64,000 nucleotides of DNA from Acrasis kona (taxonomy: Eukaryota > Heterolobosea > Eutetramitea > Acrasida > Acrasidae), in the NCBI GenBank assembly GCA_026419775.2, contig JAOPGA020000687.1, forward strand, positions 62,001 to 126,000, read 5' to 3'. Under the pieces are notes generated by a model. The model was given only the letters and a program-made list of their open reading frames with translations. It had not been told where the DNA came from and made no database searches. Of this stretch, positions 7,657 through 18,113 are shown one piece after another; the first letter of the stretch is position 1; every line of letters begins with the position of its first letter. The translations under genes and the position numbers were made by a program.

Positions 7657-9735
7657 ATGGAATTATCGATCAGTGGGAGCACCACTGACCACTCGTGCAA
7701 CGTAGGATATAAAAGAACGTCCTACGACAGCCGAAACCTCAACACAAAAACAACACTTCACCAACCGTCACACGCTTCAAATATAACACAGGACACAGAA
7801 AACACTTCGGAAGACATACAACCGCAATATAATCCTTCGTTTTCGATAAAAAACGACGAGGGAAAAAACCGGAGCAGCAACGCTTCGACTCCAAAGTTTC
7901 AACTATTCGTGAAGACGCTCACAGGGAAAGCAATAGCAATCGAAGCACTCCCTGGCGATAAAATTAGTTTTATAAAAGATCAAGTTCATCTACGAGAAGG
8001 CATCCCTTCGGAGTCACAACGATTAATCTATCAACAAAAGCAGTTGGATAGCGACCTCACTCTCTCCGACTACAAGATCGGAAGGGACAGCACCCTTCAC
8101 TTGGTGTTGCGCCTCGTCGCTGGCGTTCAGCTCAAGACGAATCAAAAGATCACTCACAACAAGTCACAGACCAGCAATGCTGTCGTTAGACCACCACTCC
8201 CGCCAATAAACGCTCCACCTTCACTACCCGTCCTTCCCATCTTACCTCACAATGGAGACATTCACACGATGCTTCTACATCAACAACAACAAATCCAACA
8301 AAATAACATTATGCTGATGGACATGGTCATGAAGCAACAGCACAAGCAACAATTAGCGAAAGCAAAAGACGTTTCACCGCCACCATCAGCATCACAACAA
8401 CAACCCATCAACATGATACCAACGCCCACTCATGATGTGTCCTATTACATGAGCACGTCGTGTCCATCACCACACAGTCCATGCCACTCTGGATCTGACG
8501 GAGGACAAGATTATGACAGCGACCAAGATGGCATGGGAACAAAGAAGAGAGGCCAATACACGAAGAGGGCCTGTGTGAATTGTAGAGTGGCCCATGCAGC
8601 ATGTGACTCTGGTAGGCCATGTAAGCGATGCGTGTTGCTAGGAAAGACTAACACGTGCACCGATGCAGGTCGCAAGAGAGCGAGAAAGAGGCCGTTGGGT
8701 GATGGAGATGATGGATTCTCATCCAGCGAATCAACATCAAATGCAACAGGCGTATTAGCCGATGGATTCTTTCCCAGCATGGCCGACTATTTGCCCTTTT
8801 TGGAGAATTTATCAGGAGAAGCAAAGAACGAAGCCATTCATGATGCAGATGGAGATGATGACGATAATCACGAAAAGATTTTCACACAACAACAACAACA
8901 ACAACCAAAACTCGTTCAATTGGGATCGGGCGATTTGGTCATTAATGGAAGGAACTTTGTGGTGGTGAGTAACAATCCAACCATGATGAACCAACAACCA
9001 TCCATTCACGTGGACGAAGATTTGAAAAAGTTGGAAAACAAACTCAACGCCGCTGACATTGATTCGAAATCATCGACATCATCGTCGCCATCGCCCACAT
9101 TAAATTATTTGGATGCATCGTCGCCACGAACAAATCATCACTCGCCATCGTTGAGCGATACGTCCACATCAACCACCACCACCACCACATCCATGCCCAT
9201 CATTTCGTACAATAACAAACAAGATCAACTGCTGGATTTTGGCGACGCTGCTGAATTTGAAGATGACGATAATGTGTTGCAAAAGAACACACAACAACCG
9301 TCATTCCAACCCCATCAAATGCACTATGATGACGACAGTGGTGACGAATCATCGCCAACCATTACATCTCATTCGCGCATCACGAAAAAAAAGAAGGCAA
9401 TTGCATTTCATGCCGCCACGCCGTCACCAACGCTGCCATCATCGTTTTTATCGGATAACAAGTTACAAATCGCAGAGCTACAGAAACAACTCAAGCAGCA
9501 GGGAGAGACCAATCATGCAGTTTTGGATGCCATCAGTCAGGCACAAAACGAAGAGAATAACGACGAACTAGTCAAGGTGTTGTTGTTGGAATACATGAGG
9601 CAGTCATCGGAATTGAAGGAGTTGAAAATGTTGGTGCAGCATTTGCAGAATTTAGTGATTAGTTCGAGTTTAACGAGTTATGTGGGAATGAAGGATAGCA
9701 TGCCGAACATTTCAAGAGTGAGCAATAACTTGTGA
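7657..9735 (+). CDS. ubiquitin-like domain fused to a Zn2Cys6 DNA-binding cluster
   Basis: A 692-residue protein. Residues 81-156 are a clear ubiquitin fold (FVKTLTGKAIAIE to STLHLVLRLVAG). The Ile44 patch (L8, I44, V70) and Lys 6, 11, 27 and 48 are kept. Lys 29, 33 and 63 are replaced and the tail is LRLVAG instead of LRLRGG, so it is probably neither processed nor conjugated. Residues 306-334 form a fungal-type zinc cluster, C-x2-C-x6-C-x5-C-x2-C-x8-C, followed by a basic stretch. Linkers are rich in Gln, Ser, Thr and Pro, and the C-terminus (about 600-670) is a predicted coiled coil, likely for dimerisation. The likely role is a sequence-specific transcription factor with a built-in ubiquitin-like interaction module (inference). 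ATG 7657 is the first Met inside plausible protein sequence. The frame is open further upstream but runs into transposon debris. Confidence 0.85.
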   Translation: MELSISGSTTDHSCNVGYKRTSYDSRNLNTKTTLHQPSHASNITQDTENTSEDIQPQYNPSFSIKNDEGKNRSSNASTPKFQLFVKTLTGKAIAIEALPGDKISFIKDQVHLREGIPSESQRLIYQQKQLDSDLTLSDYKIGRDSTLHLVLRLVAGVQLKTNQKITHNKSQTSNAVVRPPLPPINAPPSLPVLPILPHNGDIHTMLLHQQQQIQQNNIMLMDMVMKQQHKQQLAKAKDVSPPPSASQQQPINMIPTPTHDVSYYMSTSCPSPHSPCHSGSDGGQDYDSDQDGMGTKKRGQYTKRACVNCRVAHAACDSGRPCKRCVLLGKTNTCTDAGRKRARKRPLGDGDDGFSSSESTSNATGVLADGFFPSMADYLPFLENLSGEAKNEAIHDADGDDDDNHEKIFTQQQQQQPKLVQLGSGDLVINGRNFVVVSNNPTMMNQQPSIHVDEDLKKLENKLNAADIDSKSSTSSSPSPTLNYLDASSPRTNHHSPSLSDTSTSTTTTTTSMPIISYNNKQDQLLDFGDAAEFEDDDNVLQKNTQQPSFQPHQMHYDDDSGDESSPTITSHSRITKKKKAIAFHAATPSPTLPSSFLSDNKLQIAELQKQLKQQGETNHAVLDAISQAQNEENNDELVKVLLLEYMRQSSELKELKMLVQHLQNLVISSSLTSYVGMKDSMPNISRVSNNL

Positions 9736-9756
9736 TTGTAATATAAAATCTCATTT

Positions 9757-10302
9757 TTATACTGGTTGTGTTGTTGTGTAGTTGATTGGCGTTTCTAACG
9801 AGAGTTCTGGTTCCTTTTGTGGACTTTCTATTCCGAACACCTTGTTTGTTTTTTCAAAGATTTTACCCTCCGAGGAAACATGTGACGGTGGATTCTCGAT
9901 GACCACGATGACTGGTTCTTCTTTTTTGGCGGGCTCCGGTAGTTTTTTGGAGGATCTGATTGCCTCTTGGCGCTCCTCTTCCTTCTTGTCCAGCTCCTCT
10001 ACGATTGATAGGTCTATGCAACATACTTTGACCGTCAGGTCCGAACCACACGATGGGCACCTAAATTCATTGCAGTATCGTGGAATTAAAAGTTGAGACA
10101 AGCACATTGAACATGGTGATTGTACGTATTCATTATCTATTGATACACGTCGAATTTCTTTGCATTCTGGGCAACGTATTATTTTTGCTCCAACTGGATA
10201 CGACAGGACCGAGTCACAAGCACATACATGTCTACAAGTTCTTTCTCTAAAGTGGATGAAGGGTCGTCCCGAACCCATCGAGAACACAGTCCTTCGAGAC
10301 AT
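9757..10302 (-). CDS. LSD1-type zinc-ribbon protein
   Basis: A 181-residue protein with two zinc-binding modules in its first 100 residues. The first, CACDSVLSYPVGAKIIRC followed by PEC, matches the LSD1-type finger (C-x-C or CxxC, then L.YP.GA...RC..C). The second, CSMCLSQLLIP followed by CPSCGSDL, is a related ribbon. The remainder is a charged tail with a helical stretch rich in Glu and Lys and a low-complexity end. LSD1-type fingers in plants mediate protein contacts in cell-death control and some zinc ribbons bind nucleic acid. The function here is unknown. The gene is convergent with the ubiquitin/Zn2Cys6 gene, 21 bases between stops. Confidence 0.65.
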   Translation of the reverse strand: MSRRTVFSMGSGRPFIHFRERTCRHVCACDSVLSYPVGAKIIRCPECKEIRRVSIDNEYVQSPCSMCLSQLLIPRYCNEFRCPSCGSDLTVKVCCIDLSIVEELDKKEEERQEAIRSSKKLPEPAKKEEPVIVVIENPPSHVSSEGKIFEKTNKVFGIESPQKEPELSLETPINYTTTQPV

Positions 10303-10733
10303 GGGGCTTGTCTGACGACCAAATTTTTACTGTAAAGCGCTTTGGAAATTATTTATTTGGGTAAACGCCAAAAATGAGATCAAAATAAGTAATATTGTGG
10401 TTAAACATCTGAAGTGCAGCAAGCGTTAAAGTATGCGTCAAAAGACAAGTATTAAAGCCGGACGGTCTCTAACCAGAAGGATTAAATAATTAGTAATATT
10501 GATTTTAAACGATGAATTTGGCCACTATAGATACCAACTTGACCTTGTCAATCATACCACAATTTCATCGATCTCTTGTGATTCCGGGTCTAATTTTGCC
10601 CAATGTCTCCTTTGTGTAGCTCAAGATGAATTTTGTCTTCGTTCGTCACAATGATATACCCTTGTTCTTGACCTGATCCTGATTCTAGATTGTTAATCTT
10701 TCAAAGGAGGTTTACCATATTACAATAAAAGCA
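10303..10733. other. divergent intergenic region
   Basis: A 431-base spacer between divergent genes. It holds an imperfect direct repeat, TAAGTAATATTGTGGTTAAAC at about 10387 and TTAGTAATATTGATTTTAAAC at about 10489. A short minus-strand open stretch around 10596-10685 has no start and no partner exon. Confidence 0.3.
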
Positions 10734-12734
10734 ATGGCTGACAATGACGAAGACACACATACTAACTCAAATGCCATACAACCGGATGACGACAACACAG
10801 TAGTAGATACCCCGCTAAGTGCTGAAAATATGGAAGACGTTTTTGATACATCGGTTCAAAATGCTGTATTTGACCAATCAAAGACAGGGGCACACAATAA
10901 TGTCCATCAAATCCTTCAAGAAGTCATTACACCGATTTCTGAGCATAACGAAGATACGTTAATACATTTCAAACCTAAACGCGCATCATTTATATTAAAT
11001 GGCATTACGACCTTTGGTTCTTCCCTAATCTCAAACATTCAACACTTGAACCCAGTGGGCAAAAAGTCAGTTATGATCCATAACGAACAAACGCAATCAC
11101 CCATTGACGTAAACGAAGACATTGACATTCAACCATCCGATGGAAGTGGTGTATTCATCCTCTCGACTAGATCACCCACAAGTACAAAAAATGATCAGTG
11201 CAAAATCTGCGACGCACCAGCAGCCATTTTAAACATTCCCCAGGACGCGTTATTCAATACGTTTCAATTCTTGGATCCATCAAGCTTCAACACATTTAGC
11301 CTCGTGTGTCGTCAATGGTACGAATCGTGCAGCGACGATCGCTTTTGGGAAACACTTTATTTAAATTACATTGCCGCACACCAATCGGACGCAGCCATAC
11401 TGACCTACATAAGCGAATTCACCGACGCCCACCACACCAAAAACAACTTTAAACAACGATATCTGGATGCGAGAGCAAAAGTTCTCAAACTTCAAACAAG
11501 AATCACACAAGAACGGTCCCAATGTACGATACGAAGATATTTATTCTTGTTTACAATTGTCATCAATCCGATCATTTTCACATGTTGTCTAATCACCAGC
11601 ACCCTGTTGATGGGATTTTACCTGGACAACCACAATTCGATTACAACGCCAACTTTATTTTATCCACAAATCATATCCTTCATATCATGCTGCTTGGGAG
11701 TGGTTACATTATCACTAAGAGAGACCGTTATGCTAAGATTTGGTTTTTATGATTCAATACATTTATTTCACTTTATTGCTTGTGCTTTTTTACCAGTAAC
11801 TTTTTATGTAATGGTGGCCATGTTGGCTATCAAAATGTTAACTAGAAATCATGTTCCGTGGACCGTACATGCTATTCCTTGCATACTTTTGTACTTGTTT
11901 TATTTTTTAGGAACGTTGGGCGTGCTGACCAAAAGGTACGTGAAACATGTGTATCGGGTTATGGATGTCATAAAGGATTTGAAACAGTGTGATGGTGAAG
12001 TTGAGGAACTCGCGAGTTTGAAGAAGGCCTCCGATCGCTTGAGTTCGTGGCAGCGGAAGCGTATGTTTTCACGTAGTAGGTTCTTGACTAGACCCGATGA
12101 GCTTGATGTTAAGTATAGAGGTGGTGTTGAACTACACATCACTGGCGGTCAAAGTGTTATTGGTGGTGATGTTGACGAAAAAATATTAAATCACAAGAGA
12201 TTAAAGGTTGCACTTGATACCAGACGTAAGGATGGTATTTCTGTTGTGTTATTGTACTCTTGTTTATTTGTGATGGTTGCCTGTGTTTGTTTACAAATGA
12301 TAATTGTACCCTTAAAATTAGATAATTTCGTAACCTCATCATGGGCTGCTTGTATGATACCTAGTTACTTGTTCTTATCTACATTTGCTTTTGGATTGCC
12401 TCTGTTTTTGGCTCTGCAATTGTGTACTGATTTTAATTACTCTAACGGTGTTCTTGGTGGGGATGATCAACCAGTTATAAGGAGCTACAATATGGATGAA
12501 GATGAGAACAGCCTGAATAAAAGGGATGTGGGTTTTTGTGCGTTTAGTTTTGTGCCAATGTTCTTGTCCATACCTGGGGTGATTGCAGTCGGATTAATTG
12601 CTGCAGCACTCGATCCAACTGGCACACCTGCAATTGCTGGCTTTGCAGCGTTAGCATTTTGGGAATTTTTGTTGGGAGGATTTTTTGTTATCTTCTCATT
12701 TCCATTTGCTCTGTCAAGAAACATTGGATTTTGA
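10734..12734 (+). CDS. F-box protein with about eight transmembrane helices
   Basis: A 666-residue protein. An acidic, disordered N-terminus of about 160 residues leads into an F-box (ILNIPQDALFNTFQFLDPSS, then LVCRQWYESCSDDRFWETLY), the module that docks SKP1 in SCF ubiquitin ligases. About eight hydrophobic segments follow: four between about 265 and 400, a cytosolic loop of about 95 residues, then four more to the C-terminus. The membrane half loosely recalls the TMEM185/Fra10-like family, but I cannot confirm this. Recruiting a ubiquitin ligase to a membrane, with the membrane part as anchor or sensor, is inference. There is no signal peptide; the first helix would act as anchor. Confidence 0.7.
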   Translation: MADNDEDTHTNSNAIQPDDDNTVVDTPLSAENMEDVFDTSVQNAVFDQSKTGAHNNVHQILQEVITPISEHNEDTLIHFKPKRASFILNGITTFGSSLISNIQHLNPVGKKSVMIHNEQTQSPIDVNEDIDIQPSDGSGVFILSTRSPTSTKNDQCKICDAPAAILNIPQDALFNTFQFLDPSSFNTFSLVCRQWYESCSDDRFWETLYLNYIAAHQSDAAILTYISEFTDAHHTKNNFKQRYLDARAKVLKLQTRITQERSQCTIRRYLFLFTIVINPIIFTCCLITSTLLMGFYLDNHNSITTPTLFYPQIISFISCCLGVVTLSLRETVMLRFGFYDSIHLFHFIACAFLPVTFYVMVAMLAIKMLTRNHVPWTVHAIPCILLYLFYFLGTLGVLTKRYVKHVYRVMDVIKDLKQCDGEVEELASLKKASDRLSSWQRKRMFSRSRFLTRPDELDVKYRGGVELHITGGQSVIGGDVDEKILNHKRLKVALDTRRKDGISVVLLYSCLFVMVACVCLQMIIVPLKLDNFVTSSWAACMIPSYLFLSTFAFGLPLFLALQLCTDFNYSNGVLGGDDQPVIRSYNMDEDENSLNKRDVGFCAFSFVPMFLSIPGVIAVGLIAAALDPTGTPAIAGFAALAFWEFLLGGFFVIFSFPFALSRNIGF

Positions 12735-12855
12735 TATATTGCAGTTTTATGTAAAAATAAATACCAATAAAAAGATTGAATTTGAATGCTGAAAATTATG
12801 TAGGTAAAATGGTTGTCAAATCTAATGGTTTATGTAAACTGATTTTTGTTGACTA

Positions 12856-12927
12856 GGGGGTTTAGCTCAGTGGTAGAGCATCTGACTCCAGATCAGCAGG
12901 TCGGGCGTTCGACTCGCTCAACCCTCA
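12856..12927 (+). tRNA. tRNA-Trp (CCA)
   Basis: Acceptor GGGGGTT (12856-12862) pairs with AACCCTC (12920-12926), discriminator A12927. The D-arm GCTC/GAGC, the anticodon loop CTCCAGA (anticodon CCA) and the T-arm GGGCG-TTCGACT-CGCTC are all of normal size. The stem pair 27-43 is a T-C mismatch. There is no intron, total 72 bases, and a T5 terminator starts at 12930. This intact gene is a useful contrast to the two insert-bearing tRNAs in the window. Confidence 0.93.
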
Positions 12928-13463
12928 ATTTTTGGTGAAAATTTACTTATGATGACTTTTCTTCCATATTAAAATCGAAATACACACTGAATTGTTTGTC
13001 CGGATCACAATAAACCAAAAATGCTCGATGATGGAATAATATAATATTAGAGTTATGTATAATTATAATTTAATGCAGTGATTTATTCTTCCTTTTCCCT
13101 AAATCACATTTGCAATACCCTATAACTTGAATAGTGCGTAGCTAACTGAATTATACCCCCAAATTTCATTGTTTGTTTCGGTGCTTGGAAAATAACAAGT
13201 ACTGACATGTAAAAGTTTATTAATAGCCAATAGGGCTTAGCAATAGCCTGTTTTGCACTGTTCAGTTTTGCAAGTGGAAGCAATCTCATCACAAAATAAC
13301 GAGTGAAAGGCAGTCTCTGTTTTTGTAGATGATTCTTAAAATTAATTGGCGCAACCGCTGTCGAATGATTGTTACTCTCGGTCATGTTTCAATAAAAATA
13401 GTTTTTATTTACATTTTTTGTACAAAATTTGGCCTATTATGTTTGTTTTATCTTGTAACGGCC
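12928..13463. other. intergenic region
   Basis: About 536 AT-rich bases downstream of tRNA-Trp. A 93-codon minus-strand frame at 13104-13385 has no recognisable domain and ordinary noncoding composition, so I do not call it. I see no repeat or RNA here. Confidence 0.4.
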
Positions 13464-14966
13464 TCATCTATCCTCTTCGATTTGTGTTTCGGAAGATGTA
13501 CTCGTTATACGCTTTGATCCATAGTTTTGCGAGACATTCTCCTTCTTGTGTGCGACGACCTCTTCTTGTACCACGTCCGCTTCGTAGTCCTTGTCGCTCG
13601 TGGTAATGCTTACAACTTTGTCGTGTTCGTAGATTACCACAAAGTTGTCCTTGGGGATGTGAATCTCTTTGACGTTCACGATCTCTACCTTCGAGGACTT
13701 GAGCACATTTAAGCCTATGATGCAAGCGTGGAAGATAAAGCGGGTGCTGTTCTTGTGGAAGACGTGTCTAACTTCCAACTTGAAATTAGACTTCTTCGCT
13801 TCCACGTAGATCATTTTCGCAAAACTTGCCATCTGCTCTTTGGTGTAGTCTTGCGGCATTGATACTTCAACTTGAAACAAAGCATCCGATAGTACAAGTG
13901 GTGCCTGCCTCACATCAGACTCCGACTCAGATATTTTTGGCTTGAGTACTATCGACCCTTTACTGCTGTTCTTGTCGTAATGGGCCATGTAGTGAAGCTT
14001 CTTGATGGCGTTGTACAGGTCCTCAACACTGAAAGGGTTTACAAACTTGTTTATACAATCAATGAGATGGTTTGTAAACATGCCACATAGATTGTCGTCA
14101 GAATAAGTCTGACCCTTATTTGAGGCACACAGGTACTCGGTAACCAAATTTCCTCCGCGTGATGCCAATCCTGCACAGCAGCAATCCATTATAAAAAGGG
14201 TATGCGTGTTTCTGCTTAGGATATTGTTTCTCAGCAGCTCGAAGTGCATGGTGTAGGGGCCCTCCACAAGATTAGTAGCGGTTGAACCTGGTTCGACGCC
14301 GAACAATACCAAACCGTTTTGACTACCAATGCCCTCTCCGGAGTAGTAGAAAACGATTAGAACGTCATCGGGCCGATCAATCGCTTCTTGTGGCATGAAC
14401 TTGCGATATGCATTGTTTAGATCCGTCCATACATCTACACCAGCATTTTTTTTAATCGAGTATGTGAAGCTTTCGATTTCAAAGGCATCTTTCATCGCAT
14501 CACAGAACTTCTCACAGTCGATGGAAGTGTCGTGATCTTCACCACTATCCTCCCAGTGTACTGCAAAAATATATGCATATTTGTAGGTTGGTCCCACCGT
14601 CCTGCGATCAATTGCGTCCTCCACACTCAATATAAAATTATGGATGTCGTCATCGATATCCTTTCCTTCTTCTCTGCTCGAGGAAGCGTGCGAGTTTCCG
14701 GCTTCATCTAGTCGTCGAAGCTTCTGACTGGGCTCCGTTTTAGTTCTCCACGCTATCACCTCCTCATTTCTTTGTTGGGATCTGTACCATTCTCCTCCGT
14801 TTTCAGAAACCTTGCGCCAATTCACGAGCTCGAGCAATGTTTTGCATATCCTGGTGGACCCATCTTCGTATTTGTTACCTGGTCCCACCAAAAATTGGAA
14901 TTTTTGTCCTTGGTGGGTCTCCTCCTTGATATAAAAATTTGAGGGTAGGTTTTCTTTTGAGTACAT
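13464..14966 (-). CDS. caspase-like (peptidase C14 fold) protein, probably catalytically altered
   Basis: A 500-residue protein. Residues 130-275 follow the p20 caspase/metacaspase core: a leading strand YAYIFAV, then VLIVFYYSGEG (residues 202-212) and TLFIMDCCCAGLASRGG (256-272). In active family members these read YxSGHG and DSCHSG, which supply the His and Cys dyad. Here the His position is Glu211, while a Cys remains at 263 with Cys and Ala next to it. Loss of His argues for a pseudo-protease or a very different activity. The N-terminal 120 residues hold a small domain with WRKVSENGGEWYRSQ, which I do not recognise. The C-terminal 170 residues are an alpha/beta region without a known name. 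The single exon starts at ATG 14966. It is divergent from MCCC2 with about 280 bases between. Confidence 0.7.
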   Translation of the reverse strand: MYSKENLPSNFYIKEETHQGQKFQFLVGPGNKYEDGSTRICKTLLELVNWRKVSENGGEWYRSQQRNEEVIAWRTKTEPSQKLRRLDEAGNSHASSSREEGKDIDDDIHNFILSVEDAIDRRTVGPTYKYAYIFAVHWEDSGEDHDTSIDCEKFCDAMKDAFEIESFTYSIKKNAGVDVWTDLNNAYRKFMPQEAIDRPDDVLIVFYYSGEGIGSQNGLVLFGVEPGSTATNLVEGPYTMHFELLRNNILSRNTHTLFIMDCCCAGLASRGGNLVTEYLCASNKGQTYSDDNLCGMFTNHLIDCINKFVNPFSVEDLYNAIKKLHYMAHYDKNSSKGSIVLKPKISESESDVRQAPLVLSDALFQVEVSMPQDYTKEQMASFAKMIYVEAKKSNFKLEVRHVFHKNSTRFIFHACIIGLNVLKSSKVEIVNVKEIHIPKDNFVVIYEHDKVVSITTSDKDYEADVVQEEVVAHKKENVSQNYGSKRITSTSSETQIEEDR

Positions 14967-15242
14967 AATTGTGAATAACTGTTTGTGTTTAAAAAAAATT
15001 TATGATTTTTGAAAGTTCTTGACATGTTGTAAGGTTTATGTTTACAACAAATGAACTGGCCAGAATTGTACTTATGGGGAATAGGGAGTTTCAGTGAATT
15101 GTGATAATAAACGCAAGCTCATTTTCACAACGTTCAATGATCTACTACCAAGGGGAAACCTGTAGCGCAATGTTGCAGATTGTGTCTGAGGTGGATTGGT
15201 TTTCTTGCATTTGATTACAATTTTAAATCTGTTTATATCAAA

Positions 15243-16931
15243 ATGAACAACCTCTGCAGAAGTGGGGCAATCACAAGATTGGTTCGTTTCTCTAACACAC
15301 CATGCATTCGTAAATTTCATGGGATCACTTTTGCAGAACAAACCGAAAATATTCTCAACCCTGGTACCATCGATCGCAATTCTGAGGAGTTTAAAACTAA
15401 TTACGAACACAACAATAAGATTGTAGGAGAATTAAAGCAACACATTGCACAAGTTAACGAGGGTGGTGGACCATCATATCGCGAAAAACATTTGGCGAGG
15501 GGAAAATTGATGCCTAGACAGCGTATAGATATGATTACAGATCCTGGCACACCATTTTTGGAGTTCTCCCAATTAGCAGGTCATGAGCTTTATGGAAAGG
15601 ACAAAGTACCCGCTGGTGGAATTATTACAGGTATAGGAAGAGTACACGGTCGTGAGTGCGTCTTTGTTGCAAACGATGCCACGGTCAAGGGTGGTACTTA
15701 CTATCCCATTACGGTCAAAAAACATTTGAGAGCACAAGAAATTGCACAAATTAATAAACTACCTTGCATTTATATTGCAGACAGCGGAGGCGCTAATCTG
15801 GAACATCAATCCGATGTTTTCCCTGATAAACTTCACTTTGGAAGGATCTTTTATAATCAAGCCAACATGAGCGCACAGGGCATTCCTCAAATTGCCGTTG
15901 TGATGGGAAAGTGCACCGCTGGAGGCGCCTACGTTCCAGCTATGGCCGACGAGAGCATCATTGTCAAGAACAATGGAACCATCTACCTTGGAGGACCTCC
16001 ACTCGTCAAGGCAGCCACTGGTGAGGAAGTGACGGACGAAGAGTTGGGAGGAGCAGATGTTCACTGCAGGGAAAGCGGTGTCACGGATCATTATGCTCGC
16101 GACGAAACACATGCCATCTACTTGACCAGAAGAGTGATCGCCAACTTGAATTTGCCCAACAAGCAAACGCCAGTACAAGGTCCATACGAAGAACCCAAAC
16201 ATGACATTCATGACCTTTATGGAATCATTCCCACCAACTTGAAGAAGTCATTCGACGTGAAACATGTGATTGCAAGAATTGTGGATGGCAGCCGATTCGA
16301 CGAGTTTAAGGCCCTATACGGTACCACCGTCATTACTGGTTTCGCTCATGTGATGGGCCACCCTGTGGGAATCATTGCCAACAATGGCATTTTGTTCAGC
16401 GAGAGCAGCAAGAAGGTTGCTCACTTTATCGAACTATGCACGCAGAGAGGCATACCCTTGTTGTTCTTACAAAACATTACTGGATTCATGATTGGAAAGC
16501 AATACGAGACTGGAGGTATTGCCAAGGATGGAGCCAAAATGGTGATGGCCGTAGCATGTGCGCAAGTGCCAAAGATTACGGTGTTGATTGGAGGAAGTTT
16601 TGGCGCCGGTAACTATGGAATGTGTGGTCGTGCTTATGATCCAAGATTCTTATACATGTGGCCCAATTCACGCATATCGGTGATGGGTGGAGAACAAGCA
16701 GCAAGCGTCTTGTCTCAAGTGAGAGGAGCAAAGGAGGACACTGAAACATTCAAGGACAAGATTAGACAAAAGTATGAACACGAAGGATCTCCCTATTATT
16801 CGAGTGCTAGACTGTGGGATGATGGTGTCATTGATCCATTGCAGACTCGTCAAGTGATTGGACTCAGCTTGAGCGCTGCTTACAATGCACCAGTACCAAG
16901 GGGTGAGGGTTTCGGAGTGTTCAGAATGTAA
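15243..16931 (+). CDS. MCCC2: methylcrotonoyl-CoA carboxylase beta chain, mitochondrial
   Basis: The carboxyltransferase subunit of the biotin enzyme that converts 3-methylcrotonyl-CoA to 3-methylglutaconyl-CoA in leucine breakdown. The 562-residue product shows family hallmarks throughout: [19 protein letters not shown], then [50 protein letters not shown] and [20 protein letters not shown]. The length equals that of animal and plant MCCC2. The first about 30 residues ([19 protein letters not shown]) are rich in Arg and Ser and lack acidic residues, as expected of a mitochondrial presequence. ATG 15243 gives this presequence; the upstream open frame does not. The biotin-carrying alpha subunit is not in this window. 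Confidence 0.95.
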   Translation: MNNLCRSGAITRLVRFSNTPCIRKFHGITFAEQTENILNPGTIDRNSEEFKTNYEHNNKIVGELKQHIAQVNEGGGPSYREKHLARGKLMPRQRIDMITDPGTPFLEFSQLAGHELYGKDKVPAGGIITGIGRVHGRECVFVANDATVKGGTYYPITVKKHLRAQEIAQINKLPCIYIADSGGANLEHQSDVFPDKLHFGRIFYNQANMSAQGIPQIAVVMGKCTAGGAYVPAMADESIIVKNNGTIYLGGPPLVKAATGEEVTDEELGGADVHCRESGVTDHYARDETHAIYLTRRVIANLNLPNKQTPVQGPYEEPKHDIHDLYGIIPTNLKKSFDVKHVIARIVDGSRFDEFKALYGTTVITGFAHVMGHPVGIIANNGILFSESSKKVAHFIELCTQRGIPLLFLQNITGFMIGKQYETGGIAKDGAKMVMAVACAQVPKITVLIGGSFGAGNYGMCGRAYDPRFLYMWPNSRISVMGGEQAASVLSQVRGAKEDTETFKDKIRQKYEHEGSPYYSSARLWDDGVIDPLQTRQVIGLSLSAAYNAPVPRGEGFGVFRM

Positions 16932-16958
16932 CAATTAAAAGTTTTTTATATTCAAAAT

Positions 16959-18010
16959 TTATAGAGACTGCAATGTCCTTTGTACATCGGCATTGTCGCA
17001 AATCTTGGTCCAGTCCTGTAGGTTTCCTCCAAAAATGTGAGTTTCCGAGTTAATTTGTCCTCTCTTTAGCATCTGTGCCAACTCTTGGAATGTGTTTGGT
17101 CCTTGTTGCTGAACTGCTTCATCCAAATAGAACCACTGACCTTGGTATTGTGGGGGAACGACGGCACGAACTGGTGGTGGCACTGTTGGAGGGCGTGATG
17201 ATACAGATACATTGCTCATGGCACTATTCAGAGCATTGCCAGAGTCTCTTCTCTTGAATGGGTTGGGTTTATTTGAGGAATCACCTCCGGTTGATGTGTT
17301 TATTCTTTGGACCACCTCTCCCATCTTCTTGCTGTATTGTAGAATCTCTGTCATTAACAGCCTCAACATCGGGTCCAAGCTACCAGGTCTACGATCCATC
17401 ATATCCCTCATGTCATTCTTGTTTGATGTGGTGATGGTTTCGTACTGTTCTTCGTAGGACGCCATCTTTTCTTTCATGCGAGGAAGCTCAGAGTTTGGCG
17501 TGGCCTTTGACTTTTCTACCAATGTCTTGACCTTGTCCTTGTAGTAATCGTACTCTAGTTGGATTTTCTTGCGCTGGGCGTGTTTATCCTTCATGGGGGC
17601 GAAGAGGTTTGAGAATTCTTGAGCTTGGTCGATGAATCCTGACCTTAAATTTTCTTGGAAGGGTCTCACGGCAACCTCATCTAGCTCTTCCGATATTTTT
17701 AATAATTGTTGTACCTCTTCTGGTGGTTGGTCTTCTGTGATGAGGTAAATTTCCTCAAAGGCCTTTCCCATAAACTTGAGGGTTGAAGTGAAGCTGTGGA
17801 AGTTATCAATCAATTGGCCTCCGTACTAGAATTTTAATGAGGGGACTAAAAAAATGTAGCTCTTACCTTTCCTATCTGCTCAGAGTTCTTTGCCAATTTC
17901 TCAATGGACGAAGCCATGTATTCGTATTCGTCATCTTCTGTTCCTGATCCTTTGACCTTGGTTTTAATCAACTGACTGGTCTGAATCATAGATCTCTTGA
18001 ACGCCTTCAT
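16959..18010 (-). CDS. BAR-domain protein with C-terminal GYF_2-type domain
   Basis: Two exons, 18010-17867 and 17825-16959, with a 41-base GT-AG intron, give 336 residues. Residues 1 to about 230 form a long coiled coil of BAR type (MKAFKRSMIQTSQLI, then GQLIDNFHSFTSTLKFMG and RPFQENLRSGFIDQAQEF), the banana-shaped dimer that senses or bends membranes in endocytosis. A Ser/Pro linker follows. Residues about 278-336 (QWFYLDEAVQQQGPNTFQEL and TKICDNADVQRTL) match the GYF_2 fold, likely a protein-interaction module. The start is ATG 18010, since no earlier in-frame ATG exists. It is convergent with MCCC2 (27 bases between stops) and divergent from COG8 (103 bases between starts). Confidence 0.75.
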
Positions 18011-18113
18011 TCTTGTTTGTTTTGTATTTTTTAGAAACTTTGCATCCAATAATAGATTCTCAATTTGAACGAATCACTTGTCTCCCAACCATCATTACAA
18101 CTCAATCACCAAA

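Noticed and set aside
10596-10685. Short minus-strand coding-like stretch
   Set aside because: No start, no partner exon on the same strand and only about 30 codons.
13104-13385. 93-codon minus-strand open frame
   Set aside because: No domain, no coding-like composition and no conserved motif that I can see.
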